From Saccoglossus kowalevskii (lineage: Eukaryota > Hemichordata > Enteropneusta > Harrimaniidae), in the NCBI RefSeq assembly GCF_000003605.2, contig NW_003121912.1, positions 140,698-195,525 of the forward strand: a stretch of DNA of 54,828 nt, in the 5' to 3' direction. The position numbers were made by a program, and so were the translations under genes. Shown one piece after another: positions 10,680-20,765 of the stretch (positions within the stretch are counted from its first letter, which is position 1; each line of letters begins with the position of its first letter). The notes below the pieces were generated by a model. It made no database searches. It was not told the origin of the DNA and worked only from the letters and a program-made list of their open reading frames with translations.

Positions 10680-12236
10680 TTAACAGCGTTTCAGTTCAGC
10701 GTACGATACTTTATCGTCATTTTGAAGTGGCAGCGATGTCGACTGATCGTCAAGCTCAAGTTCGGCATACACTAAACCATCGTCATTGTTAGATTCCGTA
10801 TTTTGAGAATCTGGGTCATTGAGGCGATTTGGTAATTGGGGTAAATTTTCGTAGCGGGCGCTGTTCAAGTCCGAGTTACTGGCTGTTCTTGCCTGGCGTT
10901 CCCCGACCGTGGCATACGTGACGGTGTTAGGTTCAGTGCTTTCATTTAAAGACAGCCGTTCATCATCTACTTCAACGTTGTTTACGCCCCGTTCCCTTTC
11001 CAATAATATGTGGTCGTTTTCAGCCCGATCCGTTGTTTCGTTCATATATGAAAATGTCCGCCGTTGACCATGTTTCTTTTCTTTGCAAAAGTGTGACTTT
11101 TTCCGCCAAATGACAACGACAGAAATGACGGTAATAACAACAGCCACAAGTGATGTTATACAGTAAATAACGATGTAAACGGAACCTGAGGATGATGTGA
11201 CTATTTCCTCGTGTTTGGATACGAGTTTGGTCGTGGGGTTTGACGTTGCTATGGAAATGAAATACCTGGAGGTCGTAACTTGAATTACAGTGATCGGACC
11301 AATCATACATACTTGTTCTTCAATTGCGGGATGTTTCATGACACATATTATAACATCACCGTTGTTCTCAGAAGTTAGTTTCCACTCTCGTCGAATGTAT
11401 GACGCATTGTGGGATGTGGGAGTTACTGACATTGGCGCGTTTCCTTTATTACGCCAAGACAATCTCGTTTCCGCATCTCCCGTATTTCGACACTCCGTGA
11501 TAAGATACTCGCCTTCCATATAGTAATTTGACATAGGATTCTGTGAGCAACTTGGTTTGGAAAGGATTTTCAAATTCGTTTTTCCGGAGACCGTAATTAA
11601 TGCACCGCCACTTTGATAAACGCATGCACACTGGTATTGTCCGCTATATTCCACTGTTGATGTGTTTATGATTAGATCGAATACACCATTGCCATTCCCT
11701 TCAATTGAATACCGCGGTCCTTTAAATATATCGTAGTTTTTTGCGATTTTGATCTTGTCACGGTTCCAGTAAATGTCGAATTTATTTGCGTCAAAGTTAG
11801 CGAGCGTATACGTTAAAACTACAGTTTCGCCTTCCACGGTTATGACGTCAGAAGGAATCTTCCGGAAATAAGGTTTCAAGATTACATTCACATTTCCTGT
11901 CCGTGATGTAGCAACATATTCACCATTTATGTATACCAAGCAACTATAGTTACCCGAATCAGATAGTTCAAGGTCAGTAATTTGAAGATCGTATCGTAAA
12001 ATACCATTCAATTCATATCTCAAGTTGTCGAAGCTGATCTGACGAGTATTGTTGTACCAGTACACCTGTACATTGGTTAGACGGGAACTAAGCGTGCACG
12101 GAATTGTTAATGAGTCTCCTTCAAACAGTGTCACGTCGTGTGGTTCATATAGAAATGTTAGCCCGTAAGTAGCCACGAAGGTTGTAAAAATTGTGACTGA
12201 ATATAACACAAGAGTTTGAACACCGACTAGTTTCAT
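10680..12236 (-). CDS. IgR2: three-Ig-domain type I receptor with four-tyrosine ITIM tail
   Basis: Single-exon gene, 518 residues. The frame is open further upstream but begins with GTG there; the first ATG is at 12236 and aligns with the start of paralogue IgR3. The signal peptide ends near VATYG (residue 25). Ig1 has C47-W60-C99. Ig2 has Tyr at 143 where IgR3 has the B-strand Cys, while the partner C203 is kept. Ig3 has C249-W261-C298 plus the extra pair C230/C310 and ends CMIGP. The membrane helix is at about 352-376, followed by a basic stop-transfer (RKK). The tail of about 142 residues carries VTYATV (Y441), ARYENL (Y462), LVYAEL (Y490) and VSYAEL (Y512) and ends with Cys. Three of these fit ITIM, and YENL also fits a Grb2-type YxN site. 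An inhibitory receptor is inferred by architecture; ligand unknown. Confidence 0.9.
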   Translation of the reverse strand: MKLVGVQTLVLYSVTIFTTFVATYGLTFLYEPHDVTLFEGDSLTIPCTLSSRLTNVQVYWYNNTRQISFDNLRYELNGILRYDLQITDLELSDSGNYSCLVYINGEYVATSRTGNVNVILKPYFRKIPSDVITVEGETVVLTYTLANFDANKFDIYWNRDKIKIAKNYDIFKGPRYSIEGNGNGVFDLIINTSTVEYSGQYQCACVYQSGGALITVSGKTNLKILSKPSCSQNPMSNYYMEGEYLITECRNTGDAETRLSWRNKGNAPMSVTPTSHNASYIRREWKLTSENNGDVIICVMKHPAIEEQVCMIGPITVIQVTTSRYFISIATSNPTTKLVSKHEEIVTSSSGSVYIVIYCITSLVAVVITVISVVVIWRKKSHFCKEKKHGQRRTFSYMNETTDRAENDHILLERERGVNNVEVDDERLSLNESTEPNTVTYATVGERQARTASNSDLNSARYENLPQLPNRLNDPDSQNTESNNDDGLVYAELELDDQSTSLPLQNDDKVSYAELKRC

Positions 12237-12299
12237 GGCTGGACGAGGCAATCTGCGAATGAACTGACCAAGTAAACGAAAGCGAAGACGCACTTCCGG

Positions 12300-12618
12300 A
12301 GTGGTTACAAAATACTTGGCTATACTTAGAAACCCGTCAGTGACATGCTTGACCCGATGTTTGACCTATAACCCCGCGATTAACAATAAGAGCTATTATA
12401 GTATCAATATGATATAGAGTGAATTGTTTGTCACAATTCTGGAAAATATGAACTATGTTCTTTTCGTATTGTACTTTGATTGGTTTGAACTCAGACTACT
12501 GTAGAAGTCTGAAGTTTGAATACACTAGATACATTATTTATATGTTATATCAGGTCACCTGATATATACTTATATATACAACTATTATATAAACATAAAC
12601 ATAATGTTGCGCGACCAG
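12300..12618. other. 5' flank of IgR2
   Basis: No gene seen. A pyrimidine-rich stretch (minus strand) ending CGCAG precedes the conserved leader of IgR2 and could be a splice acceptor of a 5' UTR intron. Confidence 0.3.
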
Positions 12619-12624
12619 GTATAT

Positions 12625-12834
12625 ACTGTAGAAGACTTTATTTTAGCTGGAATTAATTTTCACTGAAAAGGCTTTTTGGGTGTTTTGTATGGAATTTATT
12701 TTCACTCATTCTGATGAGTTGAATGTGAAATATAGGAAAAAAAGTATACTCTCTGGATTTTATTGTCACTGAAGCATACCTTCCGCAAAAATAGCGAAAA
12801 TAAATTCCAAGCGAAAATAAAGTATTCTACAGTA
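12625..12834. mobile_element. TACTGTA-ended MITE (about 210 bp)
   Basis: The left end TACTGTAGAAGACTTTATTT and the right end (reverse complement TACTGTAGAATACTTTATTT) form inverted repeats that continue inward imperfectly through GGAATT-ATTTTC. The symmetry extends outward to TATA on both sides, consistent with TA target duplications. No protein is encoded. Confidence 0.7.
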
Positions 12835-12839
12835 TATAC

Positions 12840-15303
12840 GTATACACGCAACTAGGAAGTATGCGACGAATATATATCTCAGTGTCTATCATAATTGTAC
12901 AATGTTTATTGCGGGTCACACTCCAGTTTTCGCCTTCATATTATACAAACTGAATAAATGTGGTACTGCAGTGTGTTGACCGTAATTATGAATTCAAATT
13001 CAAGTCTCTCAAAAATGTTGCCTTTACTCAGTCTTGGCGAGCCATTTTTAAAATGTCCCAAATGTGATGTGTAATTGAAATTGTATTTTAGTTGATATGT
13101 CGCTTGTAAATTCATTCACAATATTAAAATAAATAGATTGAAGTAAATTAAAATTAGATCTCTAAGTTGGTCCGTTATTTCATTGGTCGGTGAGTGGAAA
13201 TCTCGGACTGATTCATCGAGTATATGGGCGTGTTAACACGGCAAGTGGCAGTTGCATGATATGCCATACCTGCGTCAATATGTGAGGTATGCACGGTTTG
13301 GCAAATGGAATTTCAAACATGTATAGCAGAGAAGCATGTTAATGGAAGTTTAGTGAAGCAATAGCACTTTTACTTTTTCAGTACGCATGGCGTTCGGTGT
13401 ACGGAGAGAACAAACGGAAGTTAAGGACAAGTAGTACTGATGTGTGGGCGTGTGGGTGTGTGTGTTTACTCGCTCGAATACCCTGTTAACGAGCAAAAAG
13501 GCATACATATTCTGATCATTTTATGATGATATATACCTTGCTTACGTCATCTAAACACTGCTTGTTGTGTGTTCAGACCTTTTTTGTGTTACAAAATTTA
13601 ATAAACTGTGACACATCGAAGTAAGCTATGATAAAACCACTTTCCCGGAAGTCGAAGATATGTCGTTTCGCATGCGCGCGCATGTCAGATATTACTAGTA
13701 TGCTTGATATGAAGCTTCTAGCTATATAGGTGTACCAATCGACGTCACAAAAATAAAATTCCATTCTATCGAATAACATCAGACTGACATGTTTGTACTT
13801 TCTGCTATGACGAAACAGGCGTATTTCTGCACCCCAATCTCGGTACTCCCGGAAAATTGGTCTACACGCGGCGTTTAGTGTAAAAGGACGCGATTTCACA
13901 TTGACTTAAACCGGACGCATGACCAAAAGTATCATCATGTACGAGTAGCGAATGCGTATTTGTTTTTATTGCTCACATAAACTTGTGTTATTAAATATGG
14001 CGGGTAGACGAGGTTTCCTGCTTTCATTTTTTATTATTAACTGTTAAAATTATTTACACGACTTTACGCTTATACTACGGTCATAAGAATGTCCAAACAA
14101 GTACTTTTATACCACACTCTGAGAGCGTTAAGAGATGACTTTCTAAAGCCACATCAAAACTGACAAATGTAGACGTGGAGAAAAATGGTTTAAATAAAAA
14201 CACAATTAACTTTACTACTACAGTTGGCAAACTTACACAGCGAAATAAATTCGTTTCCTACAAAATTAAAACTGATGTTTCAGGTGGTCATTATCTATAA
14301 CCAAGGGAATAAAAGTTATCAACTAGTTCGGTATTTTGACTGCACAATTGCATTTTCTGGATACGATGCAATCTATTGCTACTAGAGAAGTATGACAGTT
14401 TGTCCTGTTAATTGGCATGTAGCTCTCTAAAACGAATATGTTTACGTACACCCTTAATGGAGGGCGCTATGATACACGTGACATCGGCATAACATAAGTT
14501 GTTGACAATGCATGCTCCAGCTTGACATCCACCAGACTGCTAACCATTTAAATCGACACTCATCCATTTAATAATTTATACAATACAATATATTTATTAT
14601 GTTCTATAGACCACTGTTTCAAAAGTACAATATTACATATACAATATACAATAGTTGAGGGTACACAATACATGTATATACAGAACAAAATAATTAATTT
14701 ACTCTCAGAAGAGCGTCTCGTTTCTTAAACGCGAGGTAAACAAATTGAGCTGTATTACGTATAGTGGCAACTCTGGTACAACTCATGAACTCGATGAAAA
14801 TTTACCAGGATAAAAATCAGTGCGATAATGCGACCTTGAACTCGGTTGACCTAGCTCACCCCTAGCAGCATGATTTTTAACGTTACATGTAAATATTATA
14901 AGGTGACAAAGTATGACATTAATTTTCGTTTATTGTCTTTGTTAGCTGCAGCGAAATCAAATTTAGAGCTTAACTTTTTTGAATAGTTCATTAAAGGCTA
15001 ATGAGTTATCTGAATGTCTCACATTTTCATACACAGTATTCTGATAACTTGTAAATACTTGTATCATTTTGGATAAAGTAAATATTACATTAGGATATCC
15101 GATACACAAGTTACAAAACTATATTAATATTTTATTATGGTTCAGTTGGTAAAAAAATATGACGCATAAATCGCTGTAGGCTAACTGTGAAAATGCACGT
15201 TAATGTTATACACTTTTGCCGTCACTATACTCATATCCAAATTTTGCATTTTTATGGTCGTACTGCGATCTGCTTTTAACGTGCATTTGCTGAATATACA
15301 CCA
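12840..15303. other. Intergenic DNA between IgR2 and IgR3
   Basis: No supported gene. The longest open frame (13573-13899, minus) starts with GTG and has no recognised family. A palindrome CATGCGCGCGCATG sits at 13671-13684 and a GT-rich run at 13441-13465. Confidence 0.35.
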
Positions 15304-15469
15304 TACTGTAAAGGGGGTAATTATTCACTGGGTTTTAATTTTAATTTCGCTGACTGGAAAATGTGCCAAATTAAAACCCAGTGAATATGTAAAATTGAGC
15401 ATAGAACACATTATCTAAATGCTAAATTAGTAAAATTTAAACCCAGTGAAAATTAGTCATTTTACAGTA
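15304..15469. mobile_element. TACTGTA-ended MITE (166 bp)
   Basis: The left end TACTGTAAAGGGGGTAATTA and the right end (reverse complement TACTGTAAAATGACTAATTT) are inverted repeats that share CACTGGGTTTTAA-type sequence further in. A third copy of the CACTGGGTTTTAA motif lies inverted near 15368-15388. The ends resemble those of the element at 12625-12834. Confidence 0.6.
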
Positions 15470-16041
15470 CTTAAATATATCATAAGTAAATTTACCATTA
15501 TAATGACTGCTACTATAGTTGGTCGTGAAATCAGTATTAAGAGAGAGAGGTTTATCTTTTGAAATATAATCACATTTGCATTGAAGTACAATTAAATTCA
15601 TGACAGGGTTGTATATGACCAGCTAATTTTCATTCTCCAACACTGTGTTATTGGAACCCAAGGAGCTTCAAGGTGACGTACATATTACATCGACTTTTAT
15701 CCGTCATGATGTGTATCCATTTTAGGTCATGGTTGGATTGCTTTAAAACACGCTCATAATTTCAGCTCGTCTTTATAGTGTACTTTTTACCAAGCGTCTA
15801 AAAGTAGTATAGTAGTCCGATCGTTCAGGAATAAAACACACGTGTTGTTATATATGCAATTGTCAGTTATAAGTTTCACCACGTGATGAGTCTTCAGTTT
15901 ATAACAATATAATTAAATTACTAAGGATAAATAGTCATGCTCGTTCATCGTTGTTCATCCAATAGCATGGATTCTGTGTTGCCGAACACACTGAATTATG
16001 CGATCACCTTCCGGGTTTGAGGCATAGTGCTTATTTGCTTC
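15470..16041. other. 3' flank of IgR3
   Basis: No gene seen. Immediately after the IgR3 TAG the frame stays open for 28 codons to a TGA and contains one tyrosine (HYAS) but no ITIM-like motif, so there is no hidden copy of the IgR2 tail in this frame. Confidence 0.4.
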
Positions 16042-17295
16042 CTATTCCAATGAATTGAACTTGTTTACACCCTGATCCGTAGTTCTATTTTGATTTGAAG
16101 TGCTCGATGCTGAACCTGTTTCTCTTTTGGCAACAGTGCGGTCTTCTCCTTCTCCCCGGGGCCTCCGTCGACAGACGAACACAACAGCAGCAATGGTAAT
16201 CACAGCAGGTACAACTGCAGCTACACAGTATACAACGATGTAAATAGTAGGTGATGTGTCCGATGTACTCTCGTGTTCCGTGGTAGCGGGGTTTGACGTT
16301 GCTATGGAATATAAGTATGTTGATGTTGTGGATTGAATGACAGTGACCGGACCAATCGTACATGCTTCGTAATCTTGTATTCTAGGGTGTTTCATGACGC
16401 ATATTATGACATCACCGTCATTCTCATAAGTCAGTTTCCATTTTTGGCGAATATATGATGTATTGCGCGATACAGGGGTTACAGGGAGAGATACGTTTTT
16501 TATAACCCAAAACAAACTCGCGTTCACATCGCCCGTATTTCGGCACTCCGTGGTAAGGTCATCGCCTTTCGTAAATAAATTCGATGCGGGTTTCTGTGAG
16601 CAACTTGGTTTGGAAAGAATTTTCAAAATACCTTTTCTGGAAACCGTTTTCAATGCATTATGACCTCGATAAACGCATGCGCACTGATATTTCCCTTCGT
16701 TTTCCATTGTTGATGTAGTTATGTTTAAATTGAATACACCATTACCATTTTCTTCGATTAAATATCCAGTCAAAACATCGTAGTTTGTTGCGACGTTGAC
16801 ATCGTCACGATACCAGAAAAAGTCGAATTTTTCAGAGTCGCACTGGGCGAGAGTGCACGTTAAAATCACTGATTCACCCTCCACGGTTGTGACATCAGTG
16901 GGGGATTCAAGAACATAAGGTTTATCGATTACATTAACATATCCTGTTTTAGAATTACCAGCATATCGATTATTGATGTAAACCACGCACTGGTAATTAC
17001 CAGAATCAGTTAATTCTAGGTTAGTAATGTGAAGATCGTAATGTGGTATATCATGGGTCCATTTATATCTTTTCTTACCGTATTTGAGTTGACCATCGTT
17101 ATACAACCAGAATACCCATACTCCTTTTTTATCGGTTAATAAATCCGGACCAAGAGTACATGGAAGTGTTAATGAGTCTCCTTCAAATACTGTCGTGTCA
17201 TGTGGTTCATCGAGAAATGTTTGTCCGTAAGTAGCGACGATAGTAGCAAAGATTGAAAGTAAACAAACGATAGTTTCAGCGCTGACTACCTGCAT
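16042..17295 (-). CDS. IgR3: three-Ig-domain receptor lacking ITIM tail
   Basis: Single-exon gene, 417 residues, ATG at 17295. A signal peptide runs to about residue 24 (VATYG). Ig1 has C46-W63-C103. Ig2 has C147-W161-C205. Ig3 has C251-W263-C299 with the extra pair C232/C312 and ends CTIGP. The membrane helix is at about 350-374 and contains no charged residue. The protein aligns with IgR2 throughout the ectodomain (shared FEGDSLT, NGNGVF, QYQCACVY/KYQCACVY, ILSKPSCSQ) and into the tail as far as NRTTDQGVN against NETTDRAEN. It then stops at TAG, so all four tyrosine motifs of IgR2 are absent. It could be a signalling-incompetent or decoy member, or could pair with an unseen adaptor, though no polar membrane residue suggests one. 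No frameshift interrupts it, so it is probably expressed. Recent tandem duplication with IgR2 is supported by similarity reaching into the 5' leader. Confidence 0.88.
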   Translation of the reverse strand: MQVVSAETIVCLLSIFATIVATYGQTFLDEPHDTTVFEGDSLTLPCTLGPDLLTDKKGVWVFWLYNDGQLKYGKKRYKWTHDIPHYDLHITNLELTDSGNYQCVVYINNRYAGNSKTGYVNVIDKPYVLESPTDVTTVEGESVILTCTLAQCDSEKFDFFWYRDDVNVATNYDVLTGYLIEENGNGVFNLNITTSTMENEGKYQCACVYRGHNALKTVSRKGILKILSKPSCSQKPASNLFTKGDDLTTECRNTGDVNASLFWVIKNVSLPVTPVSRNTSYIRQKWKLTYENDGDVIICVMKHPRIQDYEACTIGPVTVIQSTTSTYLYSIATSNPATTEHESTSDTSPTIYIVVYCVAAVVPAVITIAAVVFVCRRRPRGEGEDRTVAKRETGSASSTSNQNRTTDQGVNKFNSLE

Positions 17296-17335
17296 GGCTG
17301 GAAGAGGCGATCTGCGTCTGAGTGATGCAGCTCTG

Positions 17336-17343
17336 TATATATC
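17336..17343 (-). promoter_or_regulatory. Possible TATA element upstream of IgR3
   Basis: Minus-strand ATATATAC lies about 41 bases before the IgR3 ATG. It would give a very short 5' UTR. The alternative is that this lies in a small 5' intron, with donor GTATG at 17391-17395 and acceptor CGCAG ending at 17312. The sequence alone does not decide between the two. Confidence 0.2.
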
Positions 17344-17395
17344 GATTTCAAACGGATGTAAATTGCAGAAAATAAATGTACAATTTTAGACATAC

Positions 17396-17860
17396 CAAAT
17401 TGGTCCAGACCTGCCCCATTAGCTATAGAACGCAACTTAGAGTTGTCAGTTCCAATATCAGGAGCTGATCTGATTGCCTGCCGTAATTTAGTCACCTCGA
17501 GGTTGTGCGGTTTTCGTCTGAGTGACGTCACAACCGAGGCGCATCGGGGGTTTCACCGCCCCTTGCCATAGTACGCACTGTCCCTGCACTGATTTCTGTA
17601 ATAACGCGCACTACTGGCTGTGTTAGGTTAAAATGTCCCTCCGCTGCCTTATGCGTATTTTTATACATGGAGCTCGACAATTGCTTCTTTTCAAACCCAA
17701 TACAATCTGGGGCACAATCCGACCAAGGAACAGACAAGCGACATTTACTTCGATTTAGATTTGCATCACAATGAACTGATACTGATAGGTTGTCAAACTT
17801 CCCTGAGAAATATTCGTTGCCATGGATATATAGCCGTATCAGCGGCGGCATACAATCGTC
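17396..17860 (-). other. Less AT-rich segment with two adjoining minus-strand open frames
   Basis: Two unrecognised minus-strand open frames (81 and 107 codons) abut here, upstream of IgR3. A GTATGT donor-like site at its lower end (about 17390-17395) would join it to the acceptor-like CGCAG before the IgR3 ATG, so it may be a 5' exon or promoter region of IgR3. No protein family is recognised. Confidence 0.25.
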
Positions 17861-20548
17861 ATAGTGAGGTCATTTCATTGAATGTATTGAAATGGTGAAG
17901 TTATTAAAGTGTACCTAACCATATTAGTGAATCATCCACATTGAGTATAACAAAATTAATTAAGCTATTATAATAAATGCAACTGTAATAGTGAAGCTTT
18001 TATAATAATGAATTATAACAGTAATAATATATGAAGCGATCACACTGAACATAAGTGTGTAAAATCATATAATAACACACGTTATGCCACGTTAATATAA
18101 TTTTTCCCTTGTTTTCGTAGCGGGACGATTTGTGCAACTGTTACTTTCTTGTGTAGACTTTGTAGTTTTAAATAGGATTTTACCGAACTCGACTATCACA
18201 AAATATTCTTGAAAACAAAAAACGTAACACTGGCATTATCTTAATGAAAAAAAAAATATTGAGAGCGACGATACCAGTGTTAATTTTCTGAAGTAAAACA
18301 CGCGTTTTAAAATATGCCAGGCGATTTAATAACTTCAAGTGAACCAAGTTGACCCGAAAATTTGTGACGTCATATGGCATACCCATCGGTACTATTGCCA
18401 AATGTATAATTTGGGGCCATTGTTTGTTCTATCCAATACGCGTTACTTGTAATCACTGCACAAAGCACATTTGCACATAACAGAATCGAAGCGTACCTGT
18501 GGCATACTATAGCACAAAGCGCAAAGATCTACGACGAATGGATTTGTTTGTAAACGGCGAAGATCGAAGAGTTCGAGCAGCACTAGTAGTTACAATAATA
18601 AAAACATTCATAACGACCTTGTTCGAGTTTGCCAGAAATATAAACAGTAATAAAATATAGCTGCAGTTTATCAACTGAGTGCACTCAAGTCAGATCAAAT
18701 CATTGAAATCATTGGTATGTGCATACTAGAATGTAAAACATTAAAAATGTCAGTTGAGCAACGAGTTTGGCAATAAAATTGACTGCCAAACCAATCATCA
18801 ATTGTTTAAATCAATTTGATAAACCAAATATCAGATATAAATATCATTTGGTACAGAATATAATGAGATTCTTGAACGACTCGCCTTTTCTCAATTAAAT
18901 CAATATTTCTCATTTCATTTACTTTTAAATCATGTTGTTGTTTCACTGACATTAGGCTTCGTATGTCATCAAAACGACTTATGCAAAAGAGAATAAAATA
19001 AAACTTGCATAATTTTAATTTTCTGGATTTAATTGCATCACGGCGATTTGAATTACAGTGAGTAACTAATGATGTATGTGTATATATCGACGGTAGTTAA
19101 TACTTCGAGAAATTAAGACATTCGCAAGTTTATTATAATGCAAATTGAAGCATTGTGTACAAGCATTTTATTTTCTGTGATAGCTCCATCCATCCATCCA
19201 TCCAATATGACCAATTTTCTTGAAAACTAAACATTATTAATATAACACATCCATGATGCGTATTCTTAATGCGTTTAGCCACAAATTGGTTGTCATATTA
19301 ACTAATACAAATACCTCGGGGCGTTATTTGATTATAGTATATTCAATTTGGTGGGAATATTGTGTTTTCGCTTCGATTGGTGGAAGTCTGAAATGTCGAA
19401 AGTAAACTGATAACATAATCTGGTTAATATAATTTTTGCCCACAAGGTAATCGTCATATTTACTAGCTCTAGGTATTTTGCTAGTGACAAACAATAATAC
19501 AAGCCGGTAGGCTGATTGGCGATCCGCTCCGCTCAAAAAACAAACATGTTTTCGGCTTTTGCCATGGTAGGACATGAACGTGAACCTAACGTGGGTTTAT
19601 AACTAAAACCGGCCCCAAATACGGAGTTCACAAAGAGCATTACGTCTTCCGAAGTCACTTCACCCACGTTATTTTATCTTTGAAAGAATTTTGAGTGTTT
19701 GTCTGCATTGCCAGTGTGCATGCAATACATAAAGTACATTATTCTGGTCTGTGTTGGATCGATTGAGAACTGGTTGTACTGACTAACAGAGTCACTCAGT
19801 GAGAAACTTGTTATCTAATATGCTTTGCCGTCTATTTCGTGTTTTTTTTTTCCAAACTCCCTGCCCTCTTTCCATCATTATTTTATGTGACCTGATCTCA
19901 CATTCACTGTCCTTGTGATTAGCTGTGCCTCGTAATTAACATAATGTTATATACATTTTTATGTTAATTATATTTAATAGTAGATATTAAGCACATCGTG
20001 AAATACCACGTGAATTATTATAGCCAAATCAGTTGTTTCAATTGGATTGGAATAAAACGTTCAGTAAATATTTTATAAATTAGTATTATCAACGATTTTA
20101 TTAGTTCAAGTGAAAAAATAGAAATAGGTTTTCTATTAATTACACAATTTTTACTGTACCACCATTTTTGGACGTTATTCTCATGATACTACTCTCAGTA
20201 CAACAAAGGCATTCGGCCAGTAGAAATCTTAAGTTTAAATTATGAAATATATAAATATATAAAGATGAAGGGAATGTCTTAGTTGCGTCGTGAGTAAACC
20301 AATTGAATATAATGCGATTAAAATATTATGTTTTTGTTATCATATTGGAATTTTGATGTCGCTTCTTCAGATATACAGTCAGGCCATGTAGTTAGTAGAT
20401 TTCCTGGCTTTAATATGACCCTAATCATTACGCACATCCTTATACGCAGGGGTTAGCACACAAATCAAAACCTCGCCCAACTTTGAGATGTTTTGATTAT
20501 AGTTAATTAACGATTTAAATCGTAATTTTAAACCAATATTTAATTAGT
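17861..20548. other. AT-rich intergenic DNA
   Basis: No supported gene. A short (CCAT)n tract lies at about 19187-19203. Open frames of 73 and 83 codons on the minus strand have no recognised family. Confidence 0.4.

Positions 20549-20765
<217 letters not shown>

Noticed and set aside
12237-12293. 19-residue N-terminal extension of IgR2
   Set aside because: The extension starts at GTG. The first ATG at 12236 aligns with the IgR3 start and begins a proper signal peptide.
13573-13899. 108-codon minus-strand open frame
   Set aside because: Starts with GTG, has no recognisable domain and no paralogue in the window; likely chance.
15960-16041. Hidden ITIM tail after the IgR3 stop
   Set aside because: The in-frame continuation has one tyrosine (HYAS) and ends after 28 codons with no ITIM pattern.
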